DNA from: Gallionella sp.
Lineage (GTDB): Bacteria > Pseudomonadota > Gammaproteobacteria > Burkholderiales > Gallionellaceae
Direction: 5' to 3'
Assembly (NCBI GenBank): GCA_030645955.1
Contig: JAUSMR010000012.1
Location: 1-64,000, forward strand
Length of the DNA: 64,000 nt
Both the position numbers and the translations under genes were made by a program. Under the pieces are notes generated by a model that searched no databases, was not told the DNA's origin, and saw only the letters and a list, made by a program, of their open reading frames with translations. This document shows positions 51,822-60,340 of this stretch, piece after piece. Positions within the stretch are counted from its first letter, which is position 1. Every line of letters starts with the position of its first letter.

Positions 51822-52325
51822 ATGCCCGCCTCTCGCCTTTCTCCCGCCAAAGACCAGCAAGTGATTGTCGTGTGCGATTCTGCCTCGATCACCGCTGGCG
51901 ACATATCGGGAGTGCTACCCGCGCTCAAAAGCCTGTCCGGTGACCGCTCTTCCGCCATGAATGCCGAGGGTGCGGTAACGCTGGTGTTCCACGGCTACGA
52001 CGACGATCCCCGCGAGCTTGAGGCCATTCCCGAAGTGCGAGAATGGTTTGCCCAACTGTTTGCGGCATGGCCGTACTGGTCTTTCTTCGCCAGCCGCATT
52101 GAACAGACCGTGCCGCTCGTCCTTTCGCTGCTACTGTCCGGTGAGGCCGTGGCCGGTGAACCGGGCATGGTCGGATGGTGTTTCGATCTGGACGAACTGA
52201 AGCCGTTGCTGCTGGAAATGTTTTGTCACCAAAACGAGCTGATCGAAAGGCTGGAAATCGGCGAGGATGTGAACGTGCGCGTCACTCAAGACTTCCTTGA
52301 AGCGGTGCAGGCGTTCTTCAACTAA
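51822..52325 (+). CDS. Hypothetical protein, weakly CRR6-like
   Basis: A 167-residue soluble protein of unknown function. The middle (GYDDDPRELEAIPEVREWF, then AAWPYWSFF) recalls the conserved block of the chlororespiratory reduction 6 family, but I am not sure of this. The N-terminal 43 codons and the bases just before its ATG are duplicated at 56718 as a truncated copy. It follows the controller gene by 79 bases and shows no obvious link to restriction. Confidence 0.55.
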   Translation: MPASRLSPAKDQQVIVVCDSASITAGDISGVLPALKSLSGDRSSAMNAEGAVTLVFHGYDDDPRELEAIPEVREWFAQLFAAWPYWSFFASRIEQTVPLVLSLLLSGEAVAGEPGMVGWCFDLDELKPLLLEMFCHQNELIERLEIGEDVNVRVTQDFLEAVQAFFN

Positions 52326-52604
52326 GCCACCTACTTGCCAGGCCGCGTAGAGCGCAATCGTTTTTGCACCAAAGGTAGGCAATTCTCTAAGCTCTTCGAG
52401 TTTGAGAAGTTGACACCGCCGAATGAAACATCCGGTGCAATGCGCTTCGCTTATTGACACCCTACATTACGCCCTACGCGAGTTAAATGGCATTAGCACC
52501 GCGATACATTCAACCAAGGTTGCGACTATAATCGCCAGTATCAACCACCCGCATCTGGCATCATAAATAAGGAAGCAAGGGGGAGCAAAATTCCGTCAAT
52601 CAAG
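52326..52604. repeat. Intergenic region with a dispersed repeat
   Basis: A 69-base unit at 52418-52486 beginning GCCGAATGAAACATCCGGTG is repeated at 55263-55330. The first 45 bases are identical and the rest, ending in GCGAGTTAAA, is similar. It contains short inverted pieces. The two copies bracket the ATPase and adenine-methylase genes, so this pair may have moved as a cassette. The right end carries a strong purine stretch AAGGAAGCAAGGGGGAG before the ATPase gene. Confidence 0.6.
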
Positions 52605-54256
52605 TTGAAATCGCTGAGCTTCGAGCTGCCGCCGTTTCGCAAACTCGGTAGCATCTCTATCCCGTTTGCCGAGCGCATCACTGTTATTGCCGGTCACAAT
52701 GGCATTGGAAAATCGACGATCCTCGGCCTTGTTGCTAACGGCTCGGGTATTCGCGATGCGTCAAATCAAAGCTACCTCAATCGGGCGTTCGATGCGAACT
52801 TAAACGAAATTGTTCATTTGGATTTCGCCAAAGAGTACGAAGAATACAAGAGTAGCGAGGCGCAGTTCCATCGCCGTTTATTGAATATGATATTGATGGG
52901 ATTCCGCTAATCAAACGATGCTCCATCACTGGCCGCACTGAAAGACGAGAGGTGCGTGTCGTTCCGCGAAACGATCCACACAAAGACATGCTCAGCCCCG
53001 TAAAAGTAGGGAAGGATGCGAAGGTTCCGCTACCCACTTTGTACTTGGGAATGACGCGCATGCTTCCTGTGGGTGAAAGCAACCCGTCGTGGGTGACAAG
53101 CTCCATGGACAAAACGATTCATGAGGATGATGCAGAGTTTATTCAGTCTTTCATTAACAGTGTTATCGCTTCTGGGCGTTCGAGTGACGGTTCAAAAAAC
53201 ATCACCACACAAAGCATCAAGGGTACAGGGAAGACTGCCAAGCATCCCGATTACGCACATAGCGCGAAGTGCATCTCCCTAGGGCAGGACAGCTTGAGTG
53301 CTATTGCTACTGCGCTGGCTTCGTTTCAAAAGCTCCAGCGTGAATGGCCGGACTACCCAGGCGGCCTTCTAGTTGTTGATGAACTGGATGCCGGATTTCA
53401 CCCTCATGCACAGCAACGGCTAGTCAAAGCACTAGCAAATGCAGCAAAGAAACTACATCTGCAAGTATTGGCCACAACTCACTCGGTGAATCTCATTGCA
53501 GCGATTCACCCTGACGCAAATCCTGTAGGCCCTGGCGGAAAACATATTGATGCTGTGTTGTACCTCACGGATACACTCAAGCCGAGAGTTGCCGAAGGCT
53601 ACACACTGCAAGACATCCAGCGAGACATGAGCCTCGAACCGCCGCCAGTGACACCTCCCATAAAGGCCAAGATACTGAAGATATACCTTGAGGATGCAGA
53701 GGCACACTTCTTCTTAAAGCGCCTCCTCACACCTGCATTGAAAAAACGTGTCAAGCGCGAGGCTGGAGTCGGTCTGAAAGCAATCCCTCTCAGCGTTGGG
53801 TGTGAAAACTTGAAGGGACTGCACAAGCATGACCCGCATTTCAAAACCGTCCTGATCGCTCTCGATGCAGATGCCTCCATTACCGGGCCGCGCAGACAAA
53901 ATCAGAACATCATCAAATTGCCTGGCGCTTTGGACGCAACCAAAAAAGGACTCTCGCCTGAGCGTACGCTGTACACCTTTATCCAATGCCTTGCCAGCAA
54001 TAACAGCCAATTCCCAGCATCACGCGCCGCGCTGGTGAAGATGAAACTCAGCAGCGATCAACTTCGCGCCCATTTCCTTGATGGTGAAACCAACATCAAC
54101 AAGCGAGAATCTGCTAAGAGTTGGATGAAAGCAAGACTCACGCTCATCGAACAATATAATTTTGTCGAGCTCTGGCTGAGGGAGCATGATGACCAAGTCA
54201 AGGCGTTTGAAAATGCGCTGGTCGCTGCGGCAATCGCCACAGCCAAGCTCGCATGA
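52605..54256 (+). pseudogene. AAA ATPase with TOPRIM-like C-terminus (OLD-like), frameshifted
   Basis: The first frame (52605-52910) gives FELPPFRKLGSISIPFAERI and Walker A GHNGIGKST. The second frame, open from 52856 and with an ATG at 52952, continues with IEYDIDGIPLIKRCSITGRT, an ABC-like SLGQDSLSAIATAL, Walker B GGLLVVDELDAGFHPHAQ and ATTHSVNLI, then a TOPRIM-like LEDAEAHFF and ALDADAS. Overlapping the frames shows a single-base change near 52854-52875 with no long homopolymer. Whole, it would be about 550 residues. TTG 52605 or an ATT at 52590 could start it. Confidence 0.7.
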
Positions 54257-54301
54257 TTGCGGGCTGGCCAAGCCGTGCCAATCCTGCTAAAGTGACGGCA
54301 C

Positions 54302-55177
54302 ATGTATTCAAATAAACTCTACTCCCCGTTGCGCTATCCCGGCGGCAAGGCACGCTTCGCGCCTTTTATTGCTGAGGTGATGCAGAGTAACGGATTGGCG
54401 AAGGGGCACTACTTTGAGCCTTACGCAGGCGGAGCGGGCGTGGCGCTGGAGTTGTTATTTCACGGTCACGCCAGCCATGTGCACATCAATGATCTCGACC
54501 CGGCGGTGAACGCATTTTGGGTGGCCGTCACTAGACACCCCGAAGCGATATTGAGACTGCTACACGACACGCCGGTGACGATGGAACAATGGCACCACTG
54601 GCGAGCCGTCATGCGTGGGGAACTGCCAGCTGATGCTATTGAGCACGGGTTCTCCACCCTTTTCATGAACCGCACGAATCGCTCCGGCATTCTGAAGGGG
54701 GGAGTGATCGGCGGCAAAGCGCAGGCTGGTGACTACAAGCTCGATGCGCGACTCAAGAAAGATGTTCTTGCCTCGCGCATCGAGCGTATCGCCACACACG
54801 CAGGAAACATCACGGTTTATTGCGAGGATGCAAACCAACTTCTGCTCCGCTGCACGGAATTTCTGCCACCAAAGTCGCTGATCTACCTTGACCCGCCCTA
54901 TTACGTCAAAGGCCGTGGGCTCTATCGGAACTATTATGCTCATGACGACCACGTGGCCATCGCCGAAGTCTTACAGTCGAGCGCCTTCAAACGGTCATGG
55001 GTTGTGTCCTACGACAACGTTCAAGAGATATGCCAGATGTACCGGGAGAGCCAGGGATTGACCTATGGTCTGAACTACACTGCTCAGGAGCGCTACGTGG
55101 GTAACGAGGTTATGTTCTTTAGCCGCAAGCTCCGTATTCCAGAAGCTGAACTGCCCGTCATACCTCTCGCCGCTTAA
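54302..55177 (+). CDS. D12-class DNA adenine methyltransferase (Dam-like)
   Basis: A 291-residue alpha-class N6-adenine methylase. The N-terminal SAM/substrate motif is SPLRYPGGKARFAPF, motif I is YFEPYAGGAGVALEL and the catalytic motif is LIYLDPPYYVKGRGLY near residue 196. It probably methylates a short adenine-containing site. It follows the ATPase by 45 bases without another gene, so the two may form a defence pair in which methylation protects self DNA. Confidence 0.88.
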   Translation: MYSNKLYSPLRYPGGKARFAPFIAEVMQSNGLAKGHYFEPYAGGAGVALELLFHGHASHVHINDLDPAVNAFWVAVTRHPEAILRLLHDTPVTMEQWHHWRAVMRGELPADAIEHGFSTLFMNRTNRSGILKGGVIGGKAQAGDYKLDARLKKDVLASRIERIATHAGNITVYCEDANQLLLRCTEFLPPKSLIYLDPPYYVKGRGLYRNYYAHDDHVAIAEVLQSSAFKRSWVVSYDNVQEICQMYRESQGLTYGLNYTAQERYVGNEVMFFSRKLRIPEAELPVIPLAA

Positions 55178-55386
55178 TTACTATTTCGCCACCAGTCCGT
55201 AGTTCCAAGCAAGAAGTGCTGAATTGGGAACGAAATCAGTCTGCGGGTGCAATCGTTATTGCGCCGAATGAAACATCCGGTGCAATGCGCTTCGCTTATT
55301 GACACCCATTATGCCTTATGCGAGTTAAACTGCATTTCACGAGTTGAGGAAAATGCCCGCACCCACCAATTTTTAGAGATACATCT

Positions 55387-55866
55387 ATGCGAAAACAGGA
55401 ATTAGGTTCGCTCAAAAATCAAACCAAGCGTCTAACCGCTGTTCAATTCCGCACATTTAAGCGCGGCATGTTACCTCGCCCGCTCGATAAAGTCGGCGGG
55501 AAACGTTATCTGGCTGTGGGGCCGGTGCAAGTCGCAGAAAACTTGGTGGTTATTTTTTTGGTGCGCGACGGCGAAACCTTGGAACGTCGTGCATTCTATG
55601 CATACCTATTTCAAAACGACCCATCAGGTGGTTTGCTCCCACTCGCAAATTTGCATTATCATCCCAGCCACAAAGGGATACATATCGTGCTTAACTGCCA
55701 AACTGACCGCGACTACTTAGACCGCTTGTTGCCCGGCGCGCCAGAACTCGCCCTCAACACTCCGCCAGGCTTAAATCCTGCCAATGACACAGACCGTTTG
55801 CGGCTTGTAGATATTTTTTGCCGCCGCTGTGGCATTGCCTTGGGTGAAGGAGATTTGTTGTCATGA
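55387..55866 (+). CDS. Hypothetical protein paired with a DUF1828 gene
   Basis: A 159-residue basic protein without a family I recognise. Visible features: LTAVQFRTFKRGMLPRPLDK near the start, VQVAENLVVIFLVRDGETLE as beta strands and two C-terminal Cys in IFCRRCGIALGEGD. Its stop overlaps the next start by 4 bp. Pairing with a DUF1828 protein inside a defence island suggests a two-gene system, perhaps toxin-antitoxin or anti-phage, but there is no direct evidence. Confidence 0.6.
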   Translation: MRKQELGSLKNQTKRLTAVQFRTFKRGMLPRPLDKVGGKRYLAVGPVQVAENLVVIFLVRDGETLERRAFYAYLFQNDPSGGLLPLANLHYHPSHKGIHIVLNCQTDRDYLDRLLPGAPELALNTPPGLNPANDTDRLRLVDIFCRRCGIALGEGDLLS

Positions 55867-56609
55867 AACCAGATTTTTGCAAATCGTTGGTATGGCGCGA
55901 AACGCCTGAAGGCGGACAACTCGTCACCCCGTTTCGCTTTGATGATGGCGATAATGTCGTAGTTTTTGCCCACCGCTTATCACAAGGCTGGCGATTGGAT
56001 GACAATGGCGAGGCTTTATTTCGCCTTGCCACAAGCGGTGTTGATCCTGAGTCCGAACGGGTACAAGCGCGTATTGCAGATTTACAGTCATTGCTGGGGG
56101 TGCAGTGTGACGAGGACGGAGAAACGCTCTACTCGCTGGCAGACAATACAACTATCTCCGAGCGAGCCTTTGCCGTTGCCGAAGCCGCTGCGCAACTCAT
56201 TGCGCTTTCCTGTTTACGGCAACAAACACGCCAGCCTTCCGGTTTTCGTGAGCATGTGATGGATATCGTTGAGCAAGTTGCAAAGTCTGCCAATATCACC
56301 ATGCGCCGCGATGTGCCAGCCGACGAAAGCCAATCCATTCTGGTAGATGCTTACCTCGTGGCACCCCGCCCAATAATGATTATTGCCGCAACCACCACAC
56401 TGCGACTGATGGAAGCCGAGATGATCTTTCTCGATTGTGCGCGCCGCAAAGAACCAACTTACGTTTTAGCTTTAGTGGAAGATGCTCGCGCAATCGGCAT
56501 CAAACAATACACCCGCGCAAACTACTACACCGACAAAACTGTGGAGTTCGCCAGCGATAAAGCCATTGCCGATTTAATTGGCAGCCAGATTTCTTTGTCA
56601 GTACATTAG
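55863..56609 (+). CDS. DUF1828/DUF1829-like protein
   Basis: A 248-residue protein whose N-terminal half matches DUF1828: VTPFRFDDGDNVVVFAHRLS, then WRLDDNGEALFRLATSGVD. The C-terminal half (IMIIAATTTLRLMEAEMIFL, YVLALVEDARAIG) resembles the companion DUF1829. The function is unknown; relatives occur in phage and defence neighbourhoods. It is coupled to the preceding gene by ATGA. Confidence 0.7.
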   Translation: MKPDFCKSLVWRETPEGGQLVTPFRFDDGDNVVVFAHRLSQGWRLDDNGEALFRLATSGVDPESERVQARIADLQSLLGVQCDEDGETLYSLADNTTISERAFAVAEAAAQLIALSCLRQQTRQPSGFREHVMDIVEQVAKSANITMRRDVPADESQSILVDAYLVAPRPIMIIAATTTLRLMEAEMIFLDCARRKEPTYVLALVEDARAIGIKQYTRANYYTDKTVEFASDKAIADLIGSQISLSVH

Positions 56610-56717
56610 CCCGCGTAACTTGCCCAGCGCGGGCTGGTGTGCTGACTGCACACACTGGTCTCGTGTCTCGCACGATTATTTAATGCAGCAACTTGTTAAT
56701 AGCTACCGCAGTCGCTA

Positions 56718-56846
56718 ATGCCCACCTCTCGCCTCTCTTCCGCCAAAGACCAGCAAGTGATTGTCATTTGCGATTTTGCCACGATCACCGCTGGCGATAT
56801 ATCAGGAGTGCTGGCCGCGCTAAAAAGCCTGTCCGGTGACCGCTCA
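56718..56846 (+). pseudogene. Truncated 5' copy of the 51822 gene
   Basis: The first 43 codons (MPTSRLSSAKDQQVIVICD through LKSLSGDRS) match those of the 51822 gene with a few changes, and the upstream bases AATAGCTACCGCAGTCGCTA also match. After GACCGCTC the similarity stops. The remaining frame is short and unrelated. Confidence 0.75.
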
Positions 56847-56911
56847 ACCACCAAAGGAACATCATCAGTGGACTTTAAGCATCACTCTACGCTCCACGTT
56901 ATGCCTCTTAG

Positions 56912-57042
56912 GGAAACGCAGATTTATTCACTCAATCCGTCATTGCGAGCGAAGCGTGGCAATCCAGTTTTTTGATTTCAAACGAACTTCTGGTTTGCCA
57001 CGTCGCTACGCTCCTCGCAATGACGATTTAATCTGCGTTTCC
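56912..57042. mobile_element. MITE-like palindromic repeat, copy 2
   Basis: The same 131-base unit as at 27640-27770, in the same orientation, with a handful of substitutions (for example TTTTTTGATTTC for GTTGTTTGATATC). The ends GGAAACGCAGATT / AATCTGCGTTTCC are intact. It lies within a cluster of gene fragments, so it may have taken part in the rearrangement. Confidence 0.75.
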
Positions 57043-57050
57043 TTAGTGAA

Positions 57051-57143
57051 CTCCGCTATAGTTTCACCGGCAAGGTATGGGGCCAGTTCGGGCAACTCTC
57101 GCGCGACGACAACGTGTATCTCCAGGCCCGTTACGAATTCTGA
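57051..57143 (+). pseudogene. 3' remnant of a DUF1302-like porin gene
   Basis: CCGCTATAGTTTCACCGGCA through TACGAATTCTGA matches the last codons of the intact porin gene (44707-44840). A deletion of about 39 bases falls between two TGGGGC repeats. The similarity continues past the stop (CTTCGAGCATG). Confidence 0.8.
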
Positions 57144-57174
57144 CTTCGAGCATGAAACGCAGAGGCGGCATAAC

Positions 57175-57300
57175 ATGATAAGTGACTGGGGTAGTTTCGG
57201 TTGGTGGGGCATGGGTTTTGGCTTCGTGCTCATGCTTCTATTCTGGATATTCGGTGAAGAAACACATCCACGCATCAATCCAACGACATCAGGGGGATAA
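57175..57300 (+). CDS. Small membrane protein (41 aa), truncated relative of the SHOCT protein
   Basis: A short frame with one membrane segment: MISDWGSFGWWGMGFGFVLM continuing to LLFW. The first 24 residues match the SHOCT protein at 58570; the tail IFGEETHPRINPTTSGG instead resembles the tail of the 35-residue frame at 58443. It looks like a fusion of the two. It ends 3 bases before the SQR start and may be translated with it. Confidence 0.45.
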   Translation: MISDWGSFGWWGMGFGFVLMLLFWIFGEETHPRINPTTSGG

Positions 57301-57303
57301 GTC

Positions 57304-58431
57304 ATGAAGCGAATCACTATCATCGGCGCCGGCTTTGCCGCGCTGTCGGCGGCACACAAGTTGCGCCAGCTCGATGCCGGAGCCGAAATCACTCTCATCG
57401 CGCCCAAAGCGGAACTGGTATTCCTGCCGAGTTTGATCTGGATACCTTCCGGCATGCGCAAAGCGGATGACCTGCGCATTCCGCTCGACCGCTTCATGCG
57501 CGACTACCGCATCCGTTTCGTCGCGGGCGAAGCGACCGGGCTGGAGAACAGCGGTCGCATTGTGCTGACGAGCAACGGCAAGGTAGTAAACGACGGCCTG
57601 ATCATCGCCTGTGGCGGGCGCTTCATCAAGAAGCTGCCCGGCATCGAGCATGCCATCCTGCCTTGCGAAGGTATCGCTGCCTCAGAAAAGCTCCGCGAGC
57701 GGGTGGCCGCGCTCGAACAAGGCAACATCGCGCTGGGATTTTCCGGCAACCCGAACGAACCATCCGCCATGCGCGGCGGCCCGATCTTCGAGTTTCTGTT
57801 CGGGCTGGATACCCAGTTGCGCCGCGAAGGAAGACGGGAAAAGATCGGCCTCACCTTCTTCAATCCCATGCCCAATCCCGGCAACCGCCTCGGTGAGCGC
57901 GCCGTAAAACGCCTGATGGCGGAGATGGAGCGCCGCGACATCAAGAAGCAACTCGGTCACAAACTGGTCGGTTTCGAGGTGGATAAAGTAAAGACCGAAG
58001 GCGGCGAATTCGCCGCCGACCTCATCATTTTCATGCCCGGTTTAACCGGCAACGCCTGGTTCGACCAGACCAGCCTGCCGCGCTCAGCAGGCGGACTCGT
58101 CAAGGCCGATGCCCAGTGCCGTGTCGAAGGATTTCCGGCAACCTATGTCGTCGGCGATTCCGGCAGTTTTCCGGGACCGGACTGGATGCCGAAGCAGGCG
58201 CATATGGCCGATCTGCAAGGCGAAACAGCAGCCGCAAACCTGCTGGTGGAATTGGATGGAAAAATTCCACAGCAGACATTCAAGGTGGAACTGCTCTGCA
58301 TCGTCGATAGCCTCGATGCAGGCATACTGGTGCGGCGCACGCCGGACAGCGACATGTCATTACCGCCGCTCGGCCTGATGCATAACGCCAAGTCGTTCTT
58401 CGAATCCTGGTACCTGCGCAAATACCGATAG
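57304..58431 (+). CDS. Sulfide:quinone oxidoreductase-like flavoprotein
   Basis: A 375-residue FAD oxidoreductase of the SQR/FCC type. It has the FAD motif ITIIGAGFAALSAAHKLRQL, YVVGDSGSFPGPDW as the second FAD-binding block, and a C-terminal NAKSFFESWYLRKYR like the membrane-binding tail of SQR. Of the Cys residues used in classical SQR, only a few are visible (IIACGG, LPCEG, CRVEG, LLCIVDS), so its catalytic type is uncertain. It should pass electrons from sulfide or a thiol to quinone. It is intact, unlike the remnant at 40029. Confidence 0.8.
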   Translation: MKRITIIGAGFAALSAAHKLRQLDAGAEITLIAPKAELVFLPSLIWIPSGMRKADDLRIPLDRFMRDYRIRFVAGEATGLENSGRIVLTSNGKVVNDGLIIACGGRFIKKLPGIEHAILPCEGIAASEKLRERVAALEQGNIALGFSGNPNEPSAMRGGPIFEFLFGLDTQLRREGRREKIGLTFFNPMPNPGNRLGERAVKRLMAEMERRDIKKQLGHKLVGFEVDKVKTEGGEFAADLIIFMPGLTGNAWFDQTSLPRSAGGLVKADAQCRVEGFPATYVVGDSGSFPGPDWMPKQAHMADLQGETAAANLLVELDGKIPQQTFKVELLCIVDSLDAGILVRRTPDSDMSLPPLGLMHNAKSFFESWYLRKYR

Positions 58432-58442
58432 GGCAAGCCGAT

Positions 58443-58550
58443 GTGAGAGCTCTTCGGTATGCCGTTTCGACGTACCTGTCAGGCGCCATACTCTGGCTAT
58501 TCGGCGCGGTAATGCATCCACGGCAAAACCCATTCTGGCTTCGACCATGA
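58443..58550 (+). CDS. Small hydrophobic ORF (35 aa)
   Basis: A GTG-started frame with one hydrophobic segment, YLSGAILWLFGAVMHPRQNP. Its tail resembles the tail of the small protein at 57175 (FWIFGEETHPRINP), so two copies of this short segment exist nearby. It ends 19 bases before the SHOCT gene. It may be a real small membrane peptide or a decayed fragment. Confidence 0.3.
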   Translation: MRALRYAVSTYLSGAILWLFGAVMHPRQNPFWLRP

Positions 58551-58569
58551 AACGCAGAGGAGATATGAC

Positions 58570-58812
58570 ATGATGAGCGATTGGAACGGTTTCGGCGGGT
58601 GGGGAATGGGCTTGGGTTTCGTGTTCATGTTGCTGTTCTGGGGGCTGGTCATTCTTGGAATCGCGGCGCTGATCCGATGGCTGATGACGCAGTCGCCGCC
58701 AAGTCGCGGCTCGCGCGACAAAACGCCATTGGAGATCGTGCAGGAGCGCTATGCGCGCGGCGAGATAGACCGGGAGGAATACGAGCAGAAAAAGCGGGAT
58801 CTGGAGCCGTGA
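58570..58812 (+). CDS. SHOCT-domain small membrane protein
   Basis: An 80-residue protein with one membrane segment (GLGFVFMLLFWGLVILGIAA) and a C-terminal SHOCT domain, TPLEIVQERYARGEIDREEY followed by EQKKRDLEP. SHOCT domains are short helical modules, probably for oligomerisation or protein contact. A strong AGGAG lies upstream. A fragment of its 3' end (AGAAAAAGCGG and following, then GGAGCCGTG) is repeated at about 60267-60296 after the cytochrome gene. Confidence 0.85.
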   Translation: MMSDWNGFGGWGMGLGFVFMLLFWGLVILGIAALIRWLMTQSPPSRGSRDKTPLEIVQERYARGEIDREEYEQKKRDLEP

Positions 58813-58999
58813 GCGTGAGGGTACCGTACCGACTAGCGTTCCACTGTCGCGGCCCGGTTGCTGTCCGGGAAGGAATTTCCTGACATCAGTGTGACGCGCG
58901 GGGGAATGACAGCCTGAAACCGAAACGGTTTCCCGGTGGAAAGATGAAGCCACAGCAATGATCGGGGACTATCGTGATTCTTTACTTTTGAGACATACC

Positions 59000-60256
59000 A
59001 TGATGTTTGTCCGTAAAAAAAAGACCGTAGTTGTTGGCATCGTCCTGGTCGCCTTGATTACGTTCCTGGCTTGGCGGCTGATCCGGCCGATGAACGTCTT
59101 CGTGGTATCGGAGGCGTTTGAACGTCCGGTCTCAACCGCCGGCATGCCTCCATCGCTCCAGTCCTTAAACGCTAACGGCTGTGCCGGTTGCCACCAGGAG
59201 TTTTACGAAGAGTGGTCGACGAGCATCCACAGCCAGGCCTGGACCGATCCCTATTTTCAGGCGGATTGGGCGTTTGACGGCAAACCGCAAATCTGCAAGA
59301 ACTGCCATATCCCGCTCGATCGCCAGCAGGAGCACAAGGTCGTTGGATTCAACGACCAGGAAAAATGGCAACCAATCCTGGAGCCCAATCCGGCGTTTGA
59401 TAAGCAACTGCAGCATGAGGGCGTCACCTGTGCAGCCTGCCACCTCCGGAATGGCAAGATTCTCGGGCCTTACGGCAGCGGGAGTGCGGCGCATCCCGTG
59501 GAAAAACTCGCCAATCCCAACGAGGTCTGCTTCAAATGTCACGTCGTGGGCGGAAAGCGATGGGACACGTTTCTCCGGTTCCCGCCATGTGGAACTGTCG
59601 CCGAGATTCGTAACACCCCGGGCGCGACAAAGGACACCCCGCATGTTGCTGCGAACGGCACCGCTGGCCGCGAAGCCGTCGGGCCGGGCGACGCGTCCCC
59701 CGACTGCGTCCAATGCCACATGCCGCTCGCTGAGCGACCCCTGGTCGCGGGCGGGCAAGTTCGGACGGTGCGCAGACATCTGTGGCGCGGCGGGCACGAT
59801 CCGGAAATGGTGAAACAAGGACTGGAAGTTGCACTTCGCGAAGCGCCAGCACCTTCACCTGACAAACGCTCCTTTACGCTGACGCTAACCAATGCCGGAG
59901 CAGCGCATTATCTTCCGACCGGGACGCCGGATCGACAACTGACTGCATCCATCCGTCTTGTGGATCAGAGTGGCGCCGTGCTGCGCGAAGACCACCATGT
60001 CCTGAAGCGGAGCATCCTGTGGCGCCCCTTTATCGTCGATCTGCGGGATACCCGCTTGCCGCGAGGGCAGCCGAGAGTCTTCCAGTTTGATGTCGATCCC
60101 CGTCGCGATCCAACGGCGGTGGCGATGGAGGCGCAGGTACAGTATCACCTGCTCGGCGAAGACCGCAGACGGCGAATCGGCTATGAGAACAAGGAGCCCA
60201 TTGCCTATGACGTATTTCGCGCCCGTATCACGCTAAATAGAGAGAAGACGAATTGA
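59000..60256 (+). CDS. Pentaheme c-type cytochrome, membrane-anchored
   Basis: A 418-residue protein with an N-terminal anchor (VVVGIVLVALITFLAWRL) and five CxxCH heme sites: CAGCH, CKNCH, CAACH, CFKCH and CVQCH, all in the first 250 residues. The C-terminal 150 residues are heme-free beta structure. It resembles the cytochrome c554/multiheme family and should carry electrons in the periplasm. I chose ATG 59000; an in-frame ATG at 58958 would add 14 residues. The nearby SQR could feed electrons to it through quinone. Confidence 0.85.
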   Translation: MMFVRKKKTVVVGIVLVALITFLAWRLIRPMNVFVVSEAFERPVSTAGMPPSLQSLNANGCAGCHQEFYEEWSTSIHSQAWTDPYFQADWAFDGKPQICKNCHIPLDRQQEHKVVGFNDQEKWQPILEPNPAFDKQLQHEGVTCAACHLRNGKILGPYGSGSAAHPVEKLANPNEVCFKCHVVGGKRWDTFLRFPPCGTVAEIRNTPGATKDTPHVAANGTAGREAVGPGDASPDCVQCHMPLAERPLVAGGQVRTVRRHLWRGGHDPEMVKQGLEVALREAPAPSPDKRSFTLTLTNAGAAHYLPTGTPDRQLTASIRLVDQSGAVLREDHHVLKRSILWRPFIVDLRDTRLPRGQPRVFQFDVDPRRDPTAVAMEAQVQYHLLGEDRRRRIGYENKEPIAYDVFRARITLNREKTN

Positions 60257-60340
60257 CTACCACTGGGCAGAAAAAGCGGGGCCTGGAGCCGTGGGCGTGA
60301 GAACGCCGCTTTACCTCGGTTACAACGCCGCCACAGCAGA

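Larger units (their letters stand above)
56610..57174. other. Mosaic of gene remnants and a MITE
   Basis: No intact gene lies in this stretch. It consists of the truncated 5' copy of the gene at 51822 (56718-56846), a MITE-like repeat (56912-57042) and the porin 3' remnant (57051-57143). The 8 bases between the MITE and the porin piece match neither source. Confidence 0.7.
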
